Assembly (NCBI GenBank): GCA_040880585.1 | Contig: JBBDID010000035.1 | Location: 1-64,000, forward strand | Origin: Paracrocinitomix sp040880585 | GTDB lineage: Bacteria > Bacteroidota > Bacteroidia > Flavobacteriales_D > Crocinitomicaceae | DNA length: 64,000 nt | Reading direction: 5' to 3' | In this document: one piece after another, positions 24,348 through 32,462 of the stretch | Layout: each line of letters begins with the position of its first letter | Position numbering within the stretch: the stretch's first letter is position 1 | Translations under genes and position numbers: made by a program | The notes under the pieces: generated by a model | Seen by the model: only the letters and a program-made list of their open reading frames with translations | Databases searched by the model: none | What the model was told of the DNA's origin: nothing

Positions 24348-24546
24348 GATTTTGAGGCTTATTTGATATGATTAATTCTTTAACATCTATGTCTAATATG
24401 TTTGCTATTTCCATTAGTATTTCTAATCTTGGCTGTTGTCTATTTTGCACATAACCATTCACCATGTTGTAACTTTTCCCAAGTTTCTCAGCTAACCAAG
24501 TCTGTTTTATTCCTTTGTCCTCAAGCACTTCTTTTATTCGGTTCAT
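24340..24546 (-). CDS. Xre-family HTH regulator, first gene of the defence operon
   Basis: A 68-aa protein that is almost entirely a lambda-repressor-like helix-turn-helix: NRIKEVLEDKGIKQTWLAEK, then LGKSYNMVNGYVQNRQQPRL, with a short helical end. This size and position match the control (C) proteins of restriction-modification systems, which delay nuclease expression until methylation is complete. It is the promoter-proximal gene, and its stop overlaps the methyltransferase start. A perfect TGCTA-AAA-TAGCA dyad lies 19 nt upstream of its start and is a candidate operator. Confidence 0.9.
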   Translation of the reverse strand: MNRIKEVLEDKGIKQTWLAEKLGKSYNMVNGYVQNRQQPRLEILMEIANILDIDVKELIISNKPQNHE

Positions 24547-24564
24547 ATCCGTATAAATTTAAGT

Positions 24565-24577
24565 TGCTAAAATAGCA
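24565..24577. promoter_or_regulatory. Candidate operator upstream of the defence operon
   Basis: TGCTA-AAA-TAGCA, a perfect 5-bp dyad, 19 nt before the Xre start codon and inside the likely promoter. The position fits autoregulation by the Xre protein. Only one clear site is visible. Confidence 0.45.
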
Positions 24578-24709
24578 CAAAATTCTCGTTTATCTCATTT
24601 TTCAATATAGATTTCGTTCGTTTCATTGTTAGTCTGTCCGAGCGTTGGCAAAAAAATAGGCTCTTTTGCTTTTTCAGCATGTTGCAGAGAACTCCTTATA
24701 TCCGCACCC

Positions 24710-24753
24710 AACATACACCTATCCCATTTTAAATACCGGGATAAGCGTATGTT
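24710..24753. repeat. Hairpin with internal 3x3 mismatch
   Basis: AACATAC-ACC-TATCCC, a 12-nt loop, then GGGATA-AGC-GTATGTT. Two perfect stems of 7 and 6 bp are separated by a symmetric 3x3 internal loop. No T-tract follows directly. The shape recalls recombination-site or REP hairpins more than a terminator. Confidence 0.55.
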
Positions 24754-24947
24754 TAATTGCTTTTATCACCTTTTGTTAGGCAAGTGAAGTATTACCCAAC
24801 TCCCGAATATAAACAACTCATTTCTAATACACACACTTTCAACAAAAATACCGTATTTCTCGCAATTTTGGTTTTGGGCTTGTGATGGCTTTTTCTTTTT
24901 TATCCTCCAAAAAACATTTTCACAATCTATTTGTTTGTTTAAACATC

Positions 24948-24955
24948 TATTTTTG
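24948..24955 (+). promoter_or_regulatory. Likely -7 element for the YceI-family gene
   Basis: TATTTTTG fits TAnnTTTG and ends 15 nt before the ATG at 24971. TTTG repeats occur at 24930-24937 but are closer than the ideal -33 spacing. Confidence 0.4.
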
Positions 24956-24970
24956 TTACCTTGGTATATT

Positions 24971-25648
24971 ATGAAAAAGAAATTAATTATTGGGGGTATA
25001 ATTGTGGTTGCAGTCGGTGCTGCGGCATTATTTTTAATCCCCTGGGGAGAATACGAGTCCAAACTGCAGAAATCAGAACTTTCTGAAACTACCGATTACG
25101 GGAACACTGAAAAAGCGGAAGAAGATCTTCCTCCTTCACTGGATCGTTTGGAAGGCACTTATTATGTCAACAGTAAAAAAGGTGATGGCGCTGAAATTCT
25201 TTTTCATGTGGATGGTTTAAAAAATACAAAAGGAGGATTTGATGAGTTTGAAGTCACTTTTGAAGTTCCGGATGATTTTAAAACTTCACAATTAGATGTA
25301 ATCATTCAAACCAAATCCATCAATACCGGGAACACCATGCGCGATAAGCATTTACGAGAAGCTGACTTTTTTCACATAGAGCAATATCCCACTACTGAAT
25401 ATCACGCTTCACAAATCGTATTGGGTGACACTTCTTACCTGGCTAAGGGCGAGCTTACCCTAAACGGAAAAACGAAGGCCCTTGATTTACCTTTCAAACA
25501 TTTGGGAAGCGGCGGTGAAGGAGAAAATGCTTTTGAAGCTTTTGAAGGAGTGTTTGAATTTGACCGCACCCAATACGGGCAAGAAGGGTTTTCAGGCGTG
25601 GGAGATGTCATCCGCTTATCTTTTTATTGCGAACTCAAAAAGCAATAA
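24971..25648 (+). CDS. YceI-family protein, membrane-anchored
   Basis: A 225-aa protein from the ATG at 24971 (MKKKLIIGGIIVVAVGAAAL), which starts with a membrane anchor or uncleaved signal; an upstream ATG would only add residues translated from the promoter. The rest is a YceI lipocalin-like barrel: a KGDGAEILFHVDGL strand, the conserved middle IIQTKSINTGNTMRDKHL then READFFHIEQYPTTEYH, and LAKGELTLNGKTKALDLPF near the C-terminus. YceI proteins bind isoprenoid-type lipids in the periplasm. The ligand here is unknown. Confidence 0.88.
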   Translation: MKKKLIIGGIIVVAVGAAALFLIPWGEYESKLQKSELSETTDYGNTEKAEEDLPPSLDRLEGTYYVNSKKGDGAEILFHVDGLKNTKGGFDEFEVTFEVPDDFKTSQLDVIIQTKSINTGNTMRDKHLREADFFHIEQYPTTEYHASQIVLGDTSYLAKGELTLNGKTKALDLPFKHLGSGGEGENAFEAFEGVFEFDRTQYGQEGFSGVGDVIRLSFYCELKKQ

Positions 25649-25726
25649 ATGTCTTAATAAAAGGAGTTGCGTGTAGCATTTTTTTATATTTACTGCATAC
25701 TAATCGTGTCTGTTCTTATTTCGTTG

Positions 25727-26275
25727 ATGTGCATGTTCAACTTCAAAAATCATATCCTTAATCTGCGTTTTTTACTTGCCTTATTTTGTGTAGGGTTGAT
25801 GCTGAGTGGGTTTTCTCAACTTCCAAAAGCGTGGATGGGACAGTATGCGGGGGAATTATCCTCTATAAATATTCAGGGAGAAGAAAGCACCTACGCCATG
25901 GAGTTAATAATTGAAGTGGAAAATGATAGTGCGTATGCCTTTACGATCATCTATGGAAAAGATAGCTTAAAGCAAGTTCGTGCCTACACTTTAAGGCAGA
26001 TAGGAGAAAATCGCTTTATGTTGGATGAGAATAACGGTATATTTCTGAACATGAATTTAATTGGAGATCGCCTGTTCAGTGTGTTTGAGGTGGAGGGCAA
26101 CTTTTTACACCTTTGTTATCGAAAGACGAAAAAAGGAATTGATTTTGAACTCACCTCTTCCAGAAAAGCTGAAATTTCCGGTGGGATAACCCATGAAGAT
26201 GGGGAAGCAATTCCTGCCGTTCAGTCATATTCTGTACTTGCTTATCAATCTGCTCACCTGAATCGAAAAAAATGA
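25727..26275 (+). CDS. Secreted protein of unknown function
   Basis: A 182-aa protein. The frame is open from a TTG at 25667, but the ATG at 25727 (or 25733) gives a normal signal peptide, NLRFLLALFCVGLMLSGFSQ, so I use 25727. The mature part has alternating beta-strand character: QYAGELSSINIQGEESTYAM, LIIEVENDSAYAFTIIYG, NGIFLNMNLIGDRLFSVFEV. This suggests a lipocalin-like or small barrel fold, but I recognise no family. Its stop overlaps the start of the transporter gene by 4 nt (ATGA), so it is co-translated with it and may assist it. Confidence 0.65.
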   Translation: MCMFNFKNHILNLRFLLALFCVGLMLSGFSQLPKAWMGQYAGELSSINIQGEESTYAMELIIEVENDSAYAFTIIYGKDSLKQVRAYTLRQIGENRFMLDENNGIFLNMNLIGDRLFSVFEVEGNFLHLCYRKTKKGIDFELTSSRKAEISGGITHEDGEAIPAVQSYSVLAYQSAHLNRKK

Positions 26276-27663
26276 GTTTTTCAGAAAAATTTGCAGCCAC
26301 TTATAAGCGTGTTCTCCCGGCTCCTTTTACCATAGCCATTTTACTGACCATCCTGACTTTTTTATTGGCCTTGGTTTTTACAAAGCCGGATGAATTGTCT
26401 GCTGGCACCTATTCCATAAAACTGCTAAAAAGTTGGGAAGAAGGGCTCTGGAAAGAAGATGGCGGAGGACTTTATTTTGCTTTTCAAATGATGTTGATGC
26501 TCATTCTTGGGCATATTTTGGCACTTTCCAAACCGGTCAATTCTCTCATCAACCGCTTGACAGCTCCTTGTACAAACTCAGCAAACACCGCTTTTATTGT
26601 CGCTTTAAGCACAGTGATTGTCAGTTTATTTAACTGGGGATTAGGCTTGATCTTTGGTGCGATTCTAGCCCGCAAGGTGGGGGAGCAATTTTACAAACGC
26701 GGACAACCATTAAATTATCCGCTAGTGGGTGCTGCTGCTTATTCGGGATTAATGGTTTGGCATGGAGGTATTTCAGGATCCGCACCCATAAAAGCAGCCG
26801 ATAAAGGAAATTTGCATGAACTCACAGCAGGAATGGGCTTGGACGTAAGCAGCATTCCTGAATCCGTTCAAATGGGAGAAACTGTTTTTTCCACTATGAA
26901 TATAGTTGTTTCTTTGTTGCTCTTATTGCTTTTACCCCTTGGCATGTATTTGTTGGGGAGTAAAGAAAAGAACTACCGGGATCTTCCTGCACCCATAGTG
27001 CTTGAAAAACAACAATATTCAGCAAAAGAAGGGGCTGAAAAGTTAGATCATTCCCGTATATTAGTGAGCCTTTTTGCCGGAGTCATTCTTTTTTACGCTT
27101 TCCATAAAGCTGTGATTCAACCCGCTGAACTTTCTCTGAAGTTTCTCACGCCCAACTTTATCAACTTTGTATTACTGGGATTGGGTTTACTCTTTCACGG
27201 CAGTGTTGCAAAATTTGTAAGCGGTGCCAATAAAGCCATAGTCAGTACCACAGGAATTTTACTGCAATTTCCGCTTTATTTTGGAATCCTGGGCATTATG
27301 GTGGGTTCCGGATTAATCCTGCAAATTTCAGATTGGTTTGTTGCCATTAGTACAGAGACTTCTTTCCCGATTTACACTTTTTTCTCTGCCGGTTTAGTCA
27401 ATGTTTTTGTTCCCAGTGGAGGTGGACAGTGGGCAGTTCAGGGGCCGGTCATTATCGCAGCAGCTCAAGAACTGGGCGTTTCTTATCCAAAGGCAATCAT
27501 GGCACTTTCTTACGGAGACCAACTTACCAATATGATTCAACCCTTTTGGGCATTGCCTTTACTTGGAATTACCGGACTCAAAGCCAGAGACATTCTTCCC
27601 TATACGCTTTTCTTGTTCCTTATGGGACTCCTCATTTTTATCAGTGGATTACTTCTTTTTTAG
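26272..27663 (+). CDS. Short-chain fatty acid transporter (AtoE family)
   Basis: A 463-aa integral membrane protein of the AtoE/SCFA_trans family, which takes up short-chain fatty acids such as acetoacetate or butyrate. About 10-12 hydrophobic helices are visible. Family signatures include FNWGLGLIFGAILARKVGEQ (about residues 122-141), LVGAAAYSGLMVWHGGISGS (about 151-170) and the late NVFVPSGGGQWAVQGPVII, the most conserved block. It starts inside the stop of the upstream secreted protein. The 3' end overlaps the convergent glycosyltransferase gene by 23 bp. Confidence 0.9.
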   Translation: MSFSEKFAATYKRVLPAPFTIAILLTILTFLLALVFTKPDELSAGTYSIKLLKSWEEGLWKEDGGGLYFAFQMMLMLILGHILALSKPVNSLINRLTAPCTNSANTAFIVALSTVIVSLFNWGLGLIFGAILARKVGEQFYKRGQPLNYPLVGAAAYSGLMVWHGGISGSAPIKAADKGNLHELTAGMGLDVSSIPESVQMGETVFSTMNIVVSLLLLLLLPLGMYLLGSKEKNYRDLPAPIVLEKQQYSAKEGAEKLDHSRILVSLFAGVILFYAFHKAVIQPAELSLKFLTPNFINFVLLGLGLLFHGSVAKFVSGANKAIVSTTGILLQFPLYFGILGIMVGSGLILQISDWFVAISTETSFPIYTFFSAGLVNVFVPSGGGQWAVQGPVIIAAAQELGVSYPKAIMALSYGDQLTNMIQPFWALPLLGITGLKARDILPYTLFLFLMGLLIFISGLLLF

Positions 27664-28723
27664 CCCATTTATTTTCAGGAGGTAAGGGCCAAAACATAAT
27701 CGCCAATAAATAGAAAGGAAACCAAATTTGATGCAGCAATAACACCAGCAAATCTGTCCATTTAAAAGTTCTTTTTTCTGCCCGATATAAACATCCTTCT
27801 ACCCCTAATTTAATGCTTATAGGAATTAAAAAGTACGCCGAATAAAACAATCCCATTAAAGAAAGAAACATCCCACATTCAACAATAAAAAGAAAAGCAG
27901 CAAAAAAAACTACCTCTTTTGTTATTAACTTATTCATTTTAAACGCCCAGCGTTTTCTTTGCTGAAGCAATGCTTTAAAGGATGATGGTGCAGCTGTCGT
28001 CACGGAGAGATGTGAATCAGCTGTGGTATTTATTCTTGCACCTTCTTTTTTAAAAGCCGCCAATAAAAATAGATCATCTCCCGACACTTCTTTGTGATCT
28101 GTTCTAAGTGGTGCGGTCTTCAAATACAGTGATTTTGAAAATAACAGGTTCGCTCCATTCGCAAAAAAAGGATGCCCGCTATTGATCAAGGCCCGGGTCA
28201 ACAATTGTATCCATCTAAAATCAACACTTCCAAGCTTAGCTATGAGGTTGGTTCCCTTCATTTTTACCGGCAGCACCCACATATCAGCTTCAGGAAGTGT
28301 GGCTAACTGCTGAAAAAACAAGCGGTGCAATTCAACATCTGCATCTAGCGTAAGCACATAATTATACCCTGCGGCTTTAACTCCTTCATGAATTGCAGCT
28401 TTTTTTCCGGTTTCATGAGCGGTTATCAAACGATAGGGAAGAAGCATTTTTTGCCGGATGATCTCAGCCGTTTGGTCAGAAGAATGATCGTCCACAAAAA
28501 TAAACTCAGTTGCCAACTCAGTATTCATTTCTAAATCATTGAGTGAATGGATGAGTTGTTCAATACGTTTTTCCTCATCCCGAAAAGGAATGATGACCGA
28601 GAGCTGATCCAAAAAAAATCCACTTTGTGCCTTTTTTCTTTTGCTCAACACGATCAGCCAGATACTTAACAGTAGCTGAAAGCAAAAAATAGCAAGCACG
28701 ATTATCAGCATTTTCTCCATCAT
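27641..28723 (-). CDS. Glycosyltransferase family 2, membrane-bound
   Basis: A 360-aa protein from the ATG at 28723 (MMEKMLIIVLAIFCFQLLLS), which overlaps the upstream flippase-like gene by 4 nt (ATGA). One N-terminal and two or three C-terminal membrane segments frame a GT-A domain: SVIIPFRDEEKRIEQLIHSL, FIFVDDHSSDQTAEII, the DADVEL metal-binding motif (DXD-type), a GDDLFLLAAFKKEG block and the QQRKRWAFK motif (QxxRW) near residue 260. These are the features of processive or lipid-sugar GT2 enzymes. With the LPG-synthase-TM-like gene it probably builds or moves a membrane glycolipid. Substrate unknown. Confidence 0.88.
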   Translation of the reverse strand: MMEKMLIIVLAIFCFQLLLSIWLIVLSKRKKAQSGFFLDQLSVIIPFRDEEKRIEQLIHSLNDLEMNTELATEFIFVDDHSSDQTAEIIRQKMLLPYRLITAHETGKKAAIHEGVKAAGYNYVLTLDADVELHRLFFQQLATLPEADMWVLPVKMKGTNLIAKLGSVDFRWIQLLTRALINSGHPFFANGANLLFSKSLYLKTAPLRTDHKEVSGDDLFLLAAFKKEGARINTTADSHLSVTTAAPSSFKALLQQRKRWAFKMNKLITKEVVFFAAFLFIVECGMFLSLMGLFYSAYFLIPISIKLGVEGCLYRAEKRTFKWTDLLVLLLHQIWFPFYLLAIMFWPLPPENKWAKKEVIH

Positions 28724-29664
28724 TTTGTTCGCATCAGAATAATTGCCCCTATCAGAGCAGGCAGAGCCAGGTTCAATATCCACAAGATAAAAACAGTAGC
28801 GAGAATCACCGCTGTTCCTACACCAAATGCTCCTAAAATAAACAAAGCGGTGGCTTCCCGCACAAATAATTTACCAAAAAGAAAAGAAGGAATCATGGTT
28901 GTGACCAAATACACCAATGCTATCGCCGGAATCAAGACCAGAGGATTTGGAAAAGTTCCAAAAGCCAAAAGCAAGAGGTAAAATTGAACTAAAAAAACAG
29001 TATATCTTAATATACTTAATATCAACACAGTAAATTTCAATCTTACAGTAGATTTTTGAATCAGATTCAGGCCATTTTTCATCTGTTCAGAATACATTCT
29101 GGAGAGTGGGTTAACATCAATTATTTTAGGAAAAAAGTAAATGATCAAAGCAAAGGTGAAAATAAAGAAAGCTGAAAATCTCAAGGCTCCTTCTCCTATT
29201 AGCGTTTGATCAAACCCCACCAACATGAGTCCTAAAAATCCAAATAAAACACTGGCCAAAAACTGAGCGATATTTGAGTGAATGGTAGCAATCACAGCTT
29301 TTGTCCGTAATTCCTTTTCCATGCTGACGGTTCGTCCGATAAAATTCCCTACTCTATTGGGGGTAAGTAAACTTGTGCTAATTCCCGCCAAGACAGAAGA
29401 AACGGATAAAAGGAAAGGTTGCGGTCGAATTATTTTTACCAACAAATGCCACTTAAGCGATTCAATTAACCAGTTAATCGGCATCAATACGAAGGCGCCA
29501 ACAAAAAGCAATCTCGCCTGCGGATGCAAAGACAATTCCGCTATATCTCCCGGAAATTTCTCTTCTGCATGAAGCGTAGAAAAAACTTTCCATCCTATAA
29601 AAAACAATAAAGCCAATCCGAAAATCAGCTTTACCGTTCTTTTTTGTTCTTTTATTTTAATCAA
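28720..29664 (-). CDS. Flippase-like / lysylphosphatidylglycerol synthase TM-region family protein
   Basis: A 314-aa membrane protein with about eight hydrophobic helices, of the UPF0104/LPG_synthase_TM family. Recognisable parts are PINWLIESLKWHLLVKII, the SSVLAGISTSLLTPNRVGNF motif and IPSFLFGKLFVREATALF. There is no soluble aminoacyl-transfer domain, so this is the transporter-like half seen beside glycosyltransferases. By analogy it may move a lipid-linked substrate across the membrane. It sits between the TPR-like gene (3 nt upstream) and the GT2 gene (4-nt overlap) as a three-gene operon. Confidence 0.85.
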   Translation of the reverse strand: MIKIKEQKRTVKLIFGLALLFFIGWKVFSTLHAEEKFPGDIAELSLHPQARLLFVGAFVLMPINWLIESLKWHLLVKIIRPQPFLLSVSSVLAGISTSLLTPNRVGNFIGRTVSMEKELRTKAVIATIHSNIAQFLASVLFGFLGLMLVGFDQTLIGEGALRFSAFFIFTFALIIYFFPKIIDVNPLSRMYSEQMKNGLNLIQKSTVRLKFTVLILSILRYTVFLVQFYLLLLAFGTFPNPLVLIPAIALVYLVTTMIPSFLFGKLFVREATALFILGAFGVGTAVILATVFILWILNLALPALIGAIILMRTK

Positions 29665-29667
29665 GGA

Positions 29668-30876
29668 TTAAAAATTCGTATTCCATCTGGTTTTCTTTTC
29701 CTGAAGTAGTGGTCGCAACTGTTCAGCCGCCCATTTAAATTTAAGATTACCTGCATTTACTGCTTGATTGATATACAACTCTGCCTGATCAAATTCACCC
29801 ATCCAGATATATGCTTCTGCAATATTACAGTAAAGAAGGCCGGTTACTTTATCATTCACCCGGGCTTTATTATCGTTCATATCACTTTCTTCCAACATCT
29901 TTTTCCAAATGCTAATTGCCTCATTTAATTTTGGTTTGGCAGCAGATCGGTCTTTTTTCTGACTGACCTTACTATAGCCCTGACTGGCTAAAGTGTACGC
30001 TCGTGTAAGATCTTTGTAAGAATGCCCCTTGTGTTTTTTGACCGTATAAACTTCAGCTGTTCGCTGAACAACCGGGTATCCGCATTTATTATTGACAAGA
30101 GCATTCAGTTCTATCAGGGCTTGTTTTCTGGCTTTATCTTCCAGCTGTTTATAAAATGTGGCCTCGTTATCCATCCACCACAACTCAAATTCATATTGTG
30201 ATGCATAGGTTTCCATCTTGTAGGTTTGCAGGGTATTCAAAACGATTGAGTGCAATACCGTCCCTTGAGTCGGCGTTTCAACTTTCACCTCTAATGGCAA
30301 TTTATAAGTGCTGCTGTAATTGTATTTGGTAGCTGCTCCGGTTCCTACTTTTTTGAACGATATGTTGATATCTGAAAGTGGCAGCACACCTACCACAATG
30401 CTCACACCATTTTCTCCCCGTTCAAAACCTTCCAAACTAATCGCATTTTTTACCTTTTCCTCTAAAATATCCGAATGAAGAATTGGTGTTCTCACCTCCG
30501 TCATTACCGGTTGTGGCGGATAAGTAGGTGCTGCAGGTCTGGGAGCAACTGCCCCACTTGCATTGTTTGACTTTTCCCAATTGGCCAAAGCCGTCAGATG
30601 CTGACGTTGAAGCACTTTTTTCTTTTCTCTCCAGGCAGCAAGTTCTGATTCATATTGAGCAGTGGCCGCTTCCAATTTAATTTGATAGCTCATCAAACTG
30701 TCTTCATTGGCTTGCTCATATTTCGGTTCGGTCACCACCTGAAATGTTTTGTGTTGATTATCAATAGGGTGTTCAGGCAATTGCATATAGCTAAAGATGA
30801 CTTTATTTTCATCAATGCGTTGCGCCACAACAATTCCTGACGCCATAACCAATAAAAAGAGTAGTAGATTTTTCAT
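29668..30876 (-). CDS. Secreted coiled-coil/TPR protein of unknown function
   Basis: A 402-aa exported protein with a signal peptide (MKNLLLFLLVMASGIVVAQ). Residues about 60-105 form a charged coiled coil (QIKLEAATAQYESELAAWRE then KKKVLQRQHLTALANWEKS) next to a proline-rich linker. The C-terminus has TPR-like helix pairs such as GLLYCNIAEAYIWMGEFDQA then ELYINQAVNAGNLKFKWA. Probably periplasmic or cell-surface. It is first in the operon with the flippase and GT2 genes, so it may be a scaffold for glycan assembly. I recognise no specific family. Confidence 0.75.
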   Translation of the reverse strand: MKNLLLFLLVMASGIVVAQRIDENKVIFSYMQLPEHPIDNQHKTFQVVTEPKYEQANEDSLMSYQIKLEAATAQYESELAAWREKKKVLQRQHLTALANWEKSNNASGAVAPRPAAPTYPPQPVMTEVRTPILHSDILEEKVKNAISLEGFERGENGVSIVVGVLPLSDINISFKKVGTGAATKYNYSSTYKLPLEVKVETPTQGTVLHSIVLNTLQTYKMETYASQYEFELWWMDNEATFYKQLEDKARKQALIELNALVNNKCGYPVVQRTAEVYTVKKHKGHSYKDLTRAYTLASQGYSKVSQKKDRSAAKPKLNEAISIWKKMLEESDMNDNKARVNDKVTGLLYCNIAEAYIWMGEFDQAELYINQAVNAGNLKFKWAAEQLRPLLQEKKTRWNTNF

Positions 30877-31254
30877 AATATTAAATTATTTAGATGGATA
30901 AATATATAAATTCTGTATGGTTTGGAGGCCTCTAAATCAATTACCTTGCCAAGCGGGCTATCTTTTTATTCGCTGAGCAGATACAGTTTCTTCTTATCCC
31001 CCTAAAATATTGCAACTTTTCTGTATTAGCCCATCTAAAGATTTCCGGACTATTACTTGGATTTCCATCCTATTTTGATTAAATTACTACGAATACGAGG
31101 TGTTGAAAAAGTAAATGAAAAATTTTTCCCTTCATGGTTGATTTTTTGTGCGTTGATAAAAATTGCTCAGTTCCCGTAAAGGGTAAAAAGAGAATCTTGC
31201 TTTTTCTTTTCACTCACCTATTTTTTTTTAATCATTTTATAAAATTAGACCATC
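30877..31254. other. Intergenic region, promoter space for two divergent units
   Basis: About 380 AT-rich bases separating the minus-strand glycan operon from the plus-strand baeRF/HPF pair. No gene, hairpin with T-tract or repeat stands out. It must contain both promoters, but no clean TAnnTTTG element is positioned well. Confidence 0.5.
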
Positions 31255-32418
31255 ATGTCCATTATAACAAAGACAGAAGTAAAAGAATTAGCTCAAATCC
31301 GAAAAGCTAATTGTGTGTCGATTTATATCCCCACACATAGGTTTGGAGAGCCGACCTTAGAAGGAAAAGATGCCTTACAACTCAAAAATCAATTGAAGGC
31401 AATTAAGCAAAAATTAACGGCTTCGGGTATGCATGCCGACGAGGCAGACCGTTACTTAAAACCCGCTTCAGATTTATTAAAGGATTCCGAGTTTTGGAGA
31501 AATCAGTCAGACGGCCTGGCAATATTTATAGCAGAAGGTGTTTTTCAGAAGTACACCCTGCCTATCCATTTTGAGGCATTTAATTACCTTTCAGAGGAGT
31601 TTTATTTGAAGCCTTTAATGCCGTTTTTCAATGATAATGGACGGTTTTTTCTGCTCAATCTTCAGCCGGGAAACATTAAGTTTTACAGTGGTAATCAATA
31701 CAGTATTACAGAAATTGATCTGCAGGATGATCTTCCAGAACGCCTTGAAGATGTGGTAGGTTATGATTATGAGCAAAAGACTTTACAATTTCGTACACAA
31801 CAAGGCGGATTATCAAGCACAGAAGGACATTTTCACGGGCATTCGGATGAAAATAGTGACCGAAAAGATGAATTGTTACGCTATTTTCAGGTCGTTAATG
31901 AAGGGGTGATGAATTTACTCAATGATAAAAACAAAGAACCTTTGTTGGTTGCTTGTGTGGATTATCATTTCCCAATTTATCGGGAGGCCAATACCTACCT
32001 TCACTTATATCCCGATTCCATTTCCAAAACTTTGAGAGATGTTGATGTATACTTACTACATGAGCACGCCTGGAAGATATTAAGCTCTCATTTTGAAAAG
32101 CACAAAAATCACAAACTGAATCAATTCAACGAATTTCAAGGCACGGGTAAAACCTCCCGGGATATCCGGCAAATTATCTCCGCAGCAGAAAACGGTAAAA
32201 TAGACGCCTTATTTTTAGAAAACAGGGCGGACATCCTGGGAAATTATGATCCTAAAAATCACGAAATTCACCTAAACGGAGAATCAGATAAAAAGGGGAT
32301 CTCTCTGATGAATTTAGTTGCCATGAAAGTTTTTGAACAAGGCGGAGAAGTGTATTTATTGGATAAAAAAGACATGCCCAATGAATCCTCCAAAGTAAAT
32401 GCTCTCTACAGGTACTAA
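31255..32418 (+). CDS. baeRF-family protein (bacterial aeRF1/Pelota-like factor)
   Basis: A 387-aa cytosolic protein of the bacterial archaeo-eukaryotic release-factor-like (baeRF) group. Recognisable are the N-terminal ITKTEVKELAQIRKANCVSI and YIPTHRFGEP, a central GRFFLLNLQPGNIKFYSG domain and the C-terminal AENGKIDALFLENRADILGN then VFEQGGEVYLLDKKDMP, the usual end of these proteins. The GGQ catalytic tripeptide of true release factors is not seen. Relatives include the ribosome-hibernation factor Balon. An HPF gene follows after 44 nt, supporting a role in ribosome hibernation or rescue. Release-factor activity itself is unlikely. Confidence 0.85.
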   Translation: MSIITKTEVKELAQIRKANCVSIYIPTHRFGEPTLEGKDALQLKNQLKAIKQKLTASGMHADEADRYLKPASDLLKDSEFWRNQSDGLAIFIAEGVFQKYTLPIHFEAFNYLSEEFYLKPLMPFFNDNGRFFLLNLQPGNIKFYSGNQYSITEIDLQDDLPERLEDVVGYDYEQKTLQFRTQQGGLSSTEGHFHGHSDENSDRKDELLRYFQVVNEGVMNLLNDKNKEPLLVACVDYHFPIYREANTYLHLYPDSISKTLRDVDVYLLHEHAWKILSSHFEKHKNHKLNQFNEFQGTGKTSRDIRQIISAAENGKIDALFLENRADILGNYDPKNHEIHLNGESDKKGISLMNLVAMKVFEQGGEVYLLDKKDMPNESSKVNALYRY

Positions 32419-32462
32419 AAGAAATATCTGAATTTATTCAATCATTAAGATTTAAAAAAATT

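Larger units (their letters stand above)
24578..24970. other. Intergenic stretch between the defence operon and yceI-like gene
   Basis: About 390 nt with no convincing gene. It holds CTGTCCGAGCGTTGG at 24634-24648 (the partner of the 14490 sequence), a long imperfect hairpin at 24710-24753, and a likely promoter at 24948-24955 (TATTTTTG) for the YceI gene. Confidence 0.6.

Noticed and set aside
24766..25062. 98-aa minus-strand frame upstream of the YceI gene
   Set aside because: It overlaps the promoter and the start of yceI, lacks family features and has no plausible context.
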